Shown here in pieces: positions 1-5,123 of a stretch of 6,885 nucleotides of DNA. How positions within the stretch are numbered: position 1 is the first letter of the stretch; every line of letters starts with the position of its first letter. The position numbers and the translations under genes are program-made. The stretch covers positions 1-6,885 of the forward strand of contig JALVFC010000530.1 in NCBI GenBank assembly GCA_027030285.1, written 5' to 3'. The notes beneath the pieces were generated by a model. That model was not told the DNA's origin, ran no database searches, and saw nothing but the letters and a program-made list of their open reading frames with translations. The stretch comes from Thiotrichaceae bacterium (lineage in GTDB: Bacteria; Pseudomonadota; Gammaproteobacteria; Thiotrichales; Thiotrichaceae).

Positions 1-392
1 CGGTTTCCCCCGATGACCTAAAAGGCAGGGTCTGGGTGCTCAATGTGTGGGCTTCCTGGTGTATTTCCTGTCGCGCTGAGCATAAAGTAGTGACCGAGTT
101 TATCAAGACGCATGATGTTGACGTGCTGGGCTTGAACTACAAGGATTATGGCACTGAAGAATATGGTGATGCTGCCAAAGGCTGGCTAACCAGATACGGC
201 AACCCGTATAGCAAGATTGCGGTGGATGCTGATGGCAGAGTGGGCATAGACTGGGGGGTTTATGGTGTGCCGGAAAGTTTTGTGGTCGATAAAAAAGGTA
301 TTATTCGCTATAAGTTTACCGGACCATTAAAGAGTCAGGATATTGAAGAAATACTGCTTCCCCTGATTAAAAAATTACGTGCAGAAGGTTAA
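1..392 (+). CDS. ccmG: CcmG/DsbE, thiol:disulfide interchange protein of cytochrome c maturation (5' end missing)
   Basis: Periplasmic, membrane-anchored thioredoxin-like protein that keeps the CXXCH cysteines of apocytochrome c reduced before haem attachment (known role of the family). The frame is open from base 3 to the TAA at 390-392, giving 129 visible residues. About 50-60 residues, including the N-terminal membrane anchor, should lie upstream of the window. The visible part begins inside the Trx fold: LKGRVWVLNVWASWC is the typical strand before the active site, and the redox motif is WCISC (Cys20 and Cys23 of the visible part). The GVPESF motif with the cis-proline (Pro90) and the family-typical Glu91 is followed by VVDKKG. 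The GTG at 36 is an internal Val codon and not a start. ccmH follows after 6 nt and ccmI after that, the normal ccm gene order, which supports CcmG over a general TlpA/ResA-like thioredoxin. Confidence 0.95.
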   Translation, partial: VSPDDLKGRVWVLNVWASWCISCRAEHKVVTEFIKTHDVDVLGLNYKDYGTEEYGDAAKGWLTRYGNPYSKIAVDADGRVGIDWGVYGVPESFVVDKKGIIRYKFTGPLKSQDIEEILLPLIKKLRAEG

Positions 393-398
393 TTCATC

Positions 399-902
399 AT
401 GTTTTTAGTGTTTATTAAGCGCGCATGTCGTCCTTTATTTCTGCTATTCCCCGCTTTGTTGCTGAGTCTTTTGTTGCACAGTGCCTGGGCGGGTATAGAA
501 GTTCGTGAGTTTTCAAATCCACAACAGGAAACGCTTTATAACAAACTGATGTATGAGTTACGTTGTCTGGTGTGTCAAAACGAAAATCTTGCTGCCTCTA
601 ATGCGGATCTTGCCAAGGACTTGCGTGATGAAGTGTATGAAATGATCACGCAGAAGAATATGGGTGAAATCGAGGTGAAAAAATATCTCGTGGCGAGGTA
701 TGGTGATTTTGTTTTATATAACCCTCCGGTCAAAAAAAGTACCTGGCTACTCTGGTTTGGTCCATTAGTGATGCTGCTTATCGGTATCCTTGCCTTGGTG
801 TTGATCACTCGAAAAAAACGTTCAGCAACAGAAGAAAATCCCGCGCTGGACAAGGCAAAACGAGATGAAGTTCGCAGGTTGCTGGAAGCAGAAGATAAAT
901 AA
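399..902 (+). CDS. ccmH: CcmH (CcmL/CycL/NrfF family), cytochrome c maturation thiol oxidoreductase
   Basis: Membrane-anchored periplasmic protein that works with CcmG to reduce apocytochrome c and with CcmF/CcmI in haem ligation (family knowledge). The 167 residues show the whole short form. Residues 11-31 are a hydrophobic signal sequence with an AWA cleavage site before Gly32. The signature LRCLVCQNENLAASNA follows, with redox cysteines Cys56 and Cys59 (family pattern LRCxxCQ). YGDFVLYNPP lies at 101-110, a transmembrane helix at about 116-137, and a short basic/acidic cytoplasmic tail ends the protein. The start ATG at 399 has AGAAGG at 383-388 upstream. The gene begins 6 nt after ccmG and ends 12 nt before ccmI, so translation of the three is probably linked. 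It is not fused to CcmI, unlike the long CcmH of E. coli. Nothing essential is missing. Confidence 0.96.
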   Translation: MFLVFIKRACRPLFLLFPALLLSLLLHSAWAGIEVREFSNPQQETLYNKLMYELRCLVCQNENLAASNADLAKDLRDEVYEMITQKNMGEIEVKKYLVARYGDFVLYNPPVKKSTWLLWFGPLVMLLIGILALVLITRKKRSATEENPALDKAKRDEVRRLLEAEDK

Positions 903-906
903 GGAA
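901..906 (+). promoter_or_regulatory. Ribosome binding site of ccmI
   Basis: AAGGAA overlaps the last two bases of the ccmH stop codon and lies 8 nt before the ATG at 915. A second ATG at 911, in another frame, is only 4 nt from this site and opens a frame that soon closes. The spacing and the CcmI protein sequence both favour 915. Confidence 0.65.
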
Positions 907-914
907 AATAATGT

Positions 915-2186
915 ATGGATCCACAAATCGTATTCTGGATATTCGCCCTGCTGTTGCTATTGGTTGCACTGGCTTTTATCTTGCCGCCGTTATTACGCAA
1001 ACCGACAGACGTAGTTGATGACAGGCGTGATCAGAATATTCGTATCACCCGTGAGCAGTTAGCCGAACTGGAGGCTGAATATCAGCAAGGTGGTATGGAT
1101 GAAGATAGCTACAAGGTTGCCAAAGAAGAGCTTGAAGATGCGTTATATAACGACCTTGAAGATGCCGAAGATACCAGTACAGATGCTGCTGCACAACGCT
1201 ATTCAAAGCTTCCGGCTATCCTTGTTGCCCTGCTGATACCCGCTATCGCAGTTGGCTTGTATTTAAAATATGGTGAGCCGAGAGCCATTCCGGAAAGTTC
1301 TGTCATTGTTTCCCAGCAGGCATCTCATAATGGCAAGGGTAAATCAGGTAAATCCAATTTAAGCTTGCAGGAAATGCTCGGCAAACTGGAAAAGAAACTC
1401 AAGGATGATCCTGATAACTTTACTGGCTGGGTGATGCTGGGTCGTTCCTATATGGTGATGAATCGTCCCGATGATGCCGTCAAGGCGTACCAAAAGGCAG
1501 TGGCACTGAACGATAAGCAACCCGCCGTGCTGTTACAACTGGCAGATGCCTTGGGTACCAGTCAGAAGGGCAGTTTACTGGGCAAGCCGGATCAGCTTAT
1601 TCAACAGGCATTGAAGCTGGAGCCTGATAACCTGATGGGTCTCTGGCTGGCAGGTATGACGGCAAGACAGCGTGGTGACAAGGCTGAAGCTATTGAATAC
1701 TGGAAAAAGGTTTTGCCTAAATTAAAACCTGGTTCAGAGGAGCGCCAGGAAGTTGTGGGCTTGATTAAACAGGCTGGTGGCGATGTCACAGGTCTGGAAG
1801 CTGCGAAAGCACCAGCGACTTCACAACAGGGCAGTGCAACAGCAGCACAACCGATTGTTGTGACTATTGATTTGTCAGATGATTTAAAAGCGCGTAGCAA
1901 ACCTGAGCAAACTGTCTTTATCTATGCCAAAGCACTTTCTGGTCCACCCATGCCGTTAGCTGCGGTACGTAAACAGGTTAAGGATCTTCCCCTGACAGTG
2001 ACTCTGGATGACAGCCTGGCGATGATGCCACAGTTGAAATTATCGGGTTTTAAGGAAGTTAAAGTGGGTGCAAGAATCTCCTTAAGTGGTACGCCGACGA
2101 AAAGCAAAGGTGATTTATATACAGAGAAAAGCCCTGTCAAGCCTGGTGAAAAAATTCAATTGACGATTGATCAGGTGGTCGAGTAG
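915..2186 (+). CDS. ccmI: CcmI (CycH), TPR chaperone for apocytochrome c in haem ligation
   Basis: CcmI binds the C-terminal helix of apocytochrome c and presents it to the CcmF/CcmH haem ligation complex at the periplasmic face of the inner membrane (family knowledge). The 423 residues have the full bipartite architecture. TM1 is at about 5-27. A cytoplasmic, charged, leucine-zipper-like loop (about 40-90) contains the family-typical REQLAELEAE and a GGMDEDSY-type turn. TM2 is at about 99-117. After a Gly/Lys/Ser linker, about three TPR units span roughly 150-285, with recognisable GWVMLGRSY and DDAVKAYQKAVAL helices. A linker rich in Ala, Gln and Ser (about 295-312) leads to the C-terminal periplasmic domain, starting near IVVTIDLSDDL and containing VFIYAKALSGPPMPLA. 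This corresponds to the region fused to CcmH in E. coli. The gene lies 12 nt after ccmH and 12 nt before the patatin-like gene. The start at 915 is supported by the Shine-Dalgarno sequence and by the immediate TM1. Confidence 0.95.
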   Translation: MDPQIVFWIFALLLLLVALAFILPPLLRKPTDVVDDRRDQNIRITREQLAELEAEYQQGGMDEDSYKVAKEELEDALYNDLEDAEDTSTDAAAQRYSKLPAILVALLIPAIAVGLYLKYGEPRAIPESSVIVSQQASHNGKGKSGKSNLSLQEMLGKLEKKLKDDPDNFTGWVMLGRSYMVMNRPDDAVKAYQKAVALNDKQPAVLLQLADALGTSQKGSLLGKPDQLIQQALKLEPDNLMGLWLAGMTARQRGDKAEAIEYWKKVLPKLKPGSEERQEVVGLIKQAGGDVTGLEAAKAPATSQQGSATAAQPIVVTIDLSDDLKARSKPEQTVFIYAKALSGPPMPLAAVRKQVKDLPLTVTLDDSLAMMPQLKLSGFKEVKVGARISLSGTPTKSKGDLYTEKSPVKPGEKIQLTIDQVVE

Positions 2187-2191
2187 GCGAG
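2185..2191 (+). promoter_or_regulatory. Ribosome binding site deciding the start of the patatin-like gene
   Basis: AGGCGAG starts inside the ccmI stop codon (TAG, 2184-2186) and lies 7 nt before the ATG at 2199. The in-frame TTG at 2193 would leave only 1 nt of spacing, and the ATG at 2214 would leave about 22 nt, so 2199 is the best start. Confidence 0.5.
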
Positions 2192-2198
2192 TTTGGCT

Positions 2199-3515
2199 AT
2201 GGCTCTGAATAGAATGGCTATCAGGTTTACCGTTTTTCTGACAACTTTGCTGTTAATAGCAGGTTGTAGCCAGCTAACACTGCCGCCTTTGAATACGCCA
2301 TTGACAGCCGATGATATTAACTCATCAAAAAATTCACCGCGCAAATATCACCGTATTAATGCGAAGCAAAACCGCTCGGATGAGCTGACCCTGATCCTCA
2401 CTTTTTCAGGCGGAGGAACACGCGCTGCGGCGTTTTCTTATGGCGTTTTAAAAGCACTCAGGGATGCCAGGATTCCAGGTGCCAATAGAACACTACTGGA
2501 TGAGGTAGACCTGATCTCATCAGTCTCTGGTGGTAGTTTCACATCTGCCTATTACGGTCTTTATGGCAAGCGCATTTTTAAGGATTACGAGCGGCGTTTC
2601 CTAAAAAGCCCGGTACAGAGCAATTTACTCAAATACCTGCTGCTATCGCCCTCTAACTGGATTCGCCTGGCTCCTGCCTTATACGAGCGTAGTGATCTGG
2701 TTGCCGATTATTATGAAAAGAACATTTTCGGCAAAAAGCGTTTTACTGATATGCGCCGTGATGGCCCTCGTATTGTGATCAATGCGACTGATATTGCAAC
2801 AGGCTATGGCTTTGCCTTTACCAAGATTAACTTCCAGCGTTTATGCTCGAATATCAGTACCTATCCTGTTGGTCGTGCGGTCGTAGCTTCATCCGCGGTT
2901 CCTGTTGTCTTTTCACCTATCGTGATGAAAAACTATGCATCGGAATGCAAGGTCAGGCAAAGTATTCCCAGTCCTTTCAAGCCCTATTTGCACCTGGTTG
3001 ACGGCGGTGTGGTTGATAACCTGGGTATTCGTTCCCTGCTCGGTCTGGTGGAAGAGAATCATAATAACTTTTGGGAGTTGATGAAGGCATACAAGATGGT
3101 CAATAACCGTAATATCGTGTTTATTGTCGTCAATGCCTCCGATGCTATCCCTGAGCAGATTGGGCAAACCCGCAGGTCACCGAGCACATCTGCTACCCTG
3201 GGTGCGGTGACGACTATTCAGAATCAACGCTACAATCAGGCAACCTTAAACCTTCTCAAAGAGCGTTTTGCTAGCTGGAAACGTCAGGTTATCAAAGGTC
3301 GCTGTGCGGCAACCAACAGATCAGATTGTGCTGACATTCATTTCCAGATGGCTGAATTAAACTTTAACCAGTTGCCAGCAAAGCTGGCCGAAGAATTGTC
3401 GCACTATGAGACATCGCTAGAGTTAACACCCCAACAGGTGGATCAGTTAATTCATGCCGGTGAACACTTGTTAAGGCAGTCTCCGGTTTACCGGAAGTTA
3501 TTACACAGCCAATGA
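2199..3515 (+). CDS. Patatin-like phospholipase family lipoprotein
   Basis: Predicted serine acyl hydrolase acting on (phospho)lipids and tethered to a membrane. Numbered from the ATG at 2199 it has 438 residues. The N-terminal signal ends in a lipobox, LLLIAGC, with Cys23 as the likely lipidated residue. The following Ser-Gln does not carry the Asp+2 inner-membrane retention signal, which suggests outer-membrane sorting (inference). The patatin fold is clear: the oxyanion loop SGGGTRAAAFSYG (Gly71-73, Arg75), the nucleophile motif SVSGGS with Ser110, the block ASSAVPVVFSPIV (about 230-242), and VDGGVVDNLG with catalytic Asp268. The nucleophile elbow has Ser in place of the first Gly of GxSxG, and the catalytic dyad is intact. 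The C-terminal part (about 310-438) is the helical extension seen in bacterial lipoprotein patatins. The substrate is not predictable. The gene is 12 nt after ccmI and its stop codon overlaps the murJ start, so it is probably co-transcribed with both. Confidence 0.9.
   Translation: MALNRMAIRFTVFLTTLLLIAGCSQLTLPPLNTPLTADDINSSKNSPRKYHRINAKQNRSDELTLILTFSGGGTRAAAFSYGVLKALRDARIPGANRTLLDEVDLISSVSGGSFTSAYYGLYGKRIFKDYERRFLKSPVQSNLLKYLLLSPSNWIRLAPALYERSDLVADYYEKNIFGKKRFTDMRRDGPRIVINATDIATGYGFAFTKINFQRLCSNISTYPVGRAVVASSAVPVVFSPIVMKNYASECKVRQSIPSPFKPYLHLVDGGVVDNLGIRSLLGLVEENHNNFWELMKAYKMVNNRNIVFIVVNASDAIPEQIGQTRRSPSTSATLGAVTTIQNQRYNQATLNLLKERFASWKRQVIKGRCAATNRSDCADIHFQMAELNFNQLPAKLAEELSHYETSLELTPQQVDQLIHAGEHLLRQSPVYRKLLHSQ
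3512..3515 (+). other. ATGA stop-start overlap coupling the patatin-like gene and murJ
   Basis: The murJ ATG (3512-3514) shares bases with the TGA stop (3513-3515) of the preceding gene. The nearest purine-rich site, GGAAG at 3492-3496, is about 15 nt away, which is too far for efficient independent initiation. Translation of murJ is therefore likely to depend on ribosomes finishing the upstream gene (inference). Confidence 0.7.
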
Positions 3516-5062
3516 GCTTATTACGCTCAAGCGCAGCAATAAGCGCAATGACAATGATCTCGCGCGTGTTAGGGCTGGTGCGCGATATGGTGTTGTTTCA
3601 CCTGTTTCCGGTGGGTGGTGCCACTGATGCCTTTTTTGCAGCCAACAAGATTCCCAACCTGTTACGCCGATTTGTCGCTGAAGGTGCTTTCTCACTTGCC
3701 TTTGTACCCGTACTGACCGAATACAAGGAAACCCGCAGCAAGGAAGCACTACACGATTTACTCGATCATGTCGCTACCACGCTGGCAATGATCCTGCTGG
3801 CTATCTCTATAGTCGGGGTGATTGCCGCACCTGTTGTGATGATGATTTTCGCACCGGGCTTTCACATGGAGGAGGGCGCACGTCCCGACCTGGCAGTCTC
3901 TTTATTGAGAATCACCTTTCCGTATATTTTCTTTATCTCGTTGTCCGCACTGGCAAGCGGTATTCTCAATACTTATGGACGCTTTGCCATACCAGCCTTT
4001 ACGCCGGTACTGCTGAATGTGGTGATGATCATCAGCATCGTATTTTTTGCAGACTATTTTGCCGAGCCGATTACCGCTGCAGCCTGGGGCGTATTAATCG
4101 GTGGTGTCGCACAACTGGCTTTTCAGCTACCCGCACTGTACCGCATTGGCATGATCCCCAAACTGCGCTTTCGACGAGGGCATGAAGGTGTCAAAAAAGT
4201 ATTAAGACTAATGACCCCCGCGCTGTTCGGTTCATCCGTCGCGCAAATCAACCTGTTGCTGAATACCATTATCGCCTCCCTGCTGGGTGAGGGCTTTATC
4301 TCCTGGCTGTACAGCTCTGACCGCTTTATTGAACTGCCACTGGCGCTGTTCGGCGTGGCACTGGGAGTGGTTATTCTCCCCAAGCTGTCAAAAGACTATG
4401 CAAATACCGATGCCGCCGCCTTCAGCCAGAAACTAAACTGGGCAATAAAACTGGCATTGCTGGTTGCGATTCCGGCAACAGCTGGTCTGATGTTGATGGC
4501 AAAACCCATACTCGGCACCGTCATCTACAGCGCCAATGCCTGGCATGATGTAGAAATGGCAAGCATGAGCCTGATAACCTACGCCTTCGGATTGCCAGCT
4601 TTTATTCTAGTCAAGGTGCTGGCACCCGGATTCTATTCACGGCAGGATACAAAAACTCCTGTAAAAATTGGCGTTTACTCTGTGTTTGTCAATATGATCC
4701 TCAGCGTAGTGATCGTTTACCCCTGGTACAAACTAGGCTATATCGGACCACACGCAGGGCTGGCACTAGCGGTAGCCCTGGCTGGTTATGTCAATGCCGG
4801 AACATTGTTCACCTCATTATTGAAACACAAGGTGCTCTTACTGGAGAAGGGCTGGCTACCCTATCTGCTAAAAATTGCATTAGCCGCCACCGTAATGCTG
4901 CTTGTCTTGCGCTACGTTACGCCCCCTGATGTCTGGTGGCAAACAGCAAGCATCTGGGGACGTATTGCTGCACTGTTTGCTCTGATAGCAGCGGCATGTG
5001 TCACGTATCTGGCAGTTGTTATGATATTGGGTGTGAATATAAGAAAGATGTTGCAGACATAA
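3512..5062 (+). CDS. murJ: MurJ (MviN), lipid II flippase
   Basis: Inner-membrane MOP-superfamily transporter that flips lipid-linked peptidoglycan precursor (lipid II) to the periplasmic side; usually essential (family knowledge). The 516 residues match the usual length of about 510. The N-terminus is diagnostic: the SRVLGLVRD segment contains Arg18 and Arg24, GATDAFFAANKIPNLLRR contains Asp39 and Arg52, and FVAEGAFSLAFVP contains Glu57. These positions match the functionally important charged residues of E. coli MurJ. A further conserved arginine lies in SSDRFIELPLALFGVALG (Arg271, corresponding to Arg270 of E. coli). The rest is a run of hydrophobic helices consistent with 14 TM segments, the last two ending near VVMILGVNIRKM. 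The start is fixed by the ATGA overlap and by homology. The location, behind ccm and a patatin-like gene, differs from the rpsT/ribF neighbourhood common in gammaproteobacteria. The next gene is convergent, so murJ ends the plus-strand cluster. Confidence 0.97.
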   Translation: MSLLRSSAAISAMTMISRVLGLVRDMVLFHLFPVGGATDAFFAANKIPNLLRRFVAEGAFSLAFVPVLTEYKETRSKEALHDLLDHVATTLAMILLAISIVGVIAAPVVMMIFAPGFHMEEGARPDLAVSLLRITFPYIFFISLSALASGILNTYGRFAIPAFTPVLLNVVMIISIVFFADYFAEPITAAAWGVLIGGVAQLAFQLPALYRIGMIPKLRFRRGHEGVKKVLRLMTPALFGSSVAQINLLLNTIIASLLGEGFISWLYSSDRFIELPLALFGVALGVVILPKLSKDYANTDAAAFSQKLNWAIKLALLVAIPATAGLMLMAKPILGTVIYSANAWHDVEMASMSLITYAFGLPAFILVKVLAPGFYSRQDTKTPVKIGVYSVFVNMILSVVIVYPWYKLGYIGPHAGLALAVALAGYVNAGTLFTSLLKHKVLLLEKGWLPYLLKIALAATVMLLVLRYVTPPDVWWQTASIWGRIAALFALIAAACVTYLAVVMILGVNIRKMLQT

Positions 5063-5069
5063 ATGAATA

Positions 5070-5093
5070 ACCACCACTGGTGCGATGGGTGGT
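5070..5093. terminator. Weak hairpin between convergent genes, possible terminator
   Basis: ACCACC (5070-5075) pairs with GGTGGT (5088-5093) across a 12-nt loop. On the minus strand the stem is followed by TATTCATTT, which is moderately T-rich; on the plus strand no T-tract follows. It sits in the 61-nt gap between the ends of murJ and the ATPase gene, where a terminator is expected. The stem is short and the loop large, so this is a weak call, more plausible for the minus-strand gene. Confidence 0.3.
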
Positions 5094-5123
5094 CACATGT
5101 TCATTAAGCTGTTCTTCTGCCAC

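Noticed and set aside
911..913. ATG 4 nt upstream of the ccmI start, in another frame
   Set aside because: It lies too close to the Shine-Dalgarno sequence and opens only a frame of about 35 codons with no family match. It is probably accidental, though it could slightly lower ccmI initiation.
575..1000. Minus-strand open frame across ccmH and the start of ccmI
   Set aside because: It overlaps two clear genes, has no recognisable domain and spans their junction. It is a shadow frame.
5094..5123. Small gene, attachment site or repeat in the remainder of the convergent gap
   Set aside because: Only about 30 nt remain after the hairpin, with just a 6-nt ACATGT palindrome and no direct repeat found elsewhere in the window.
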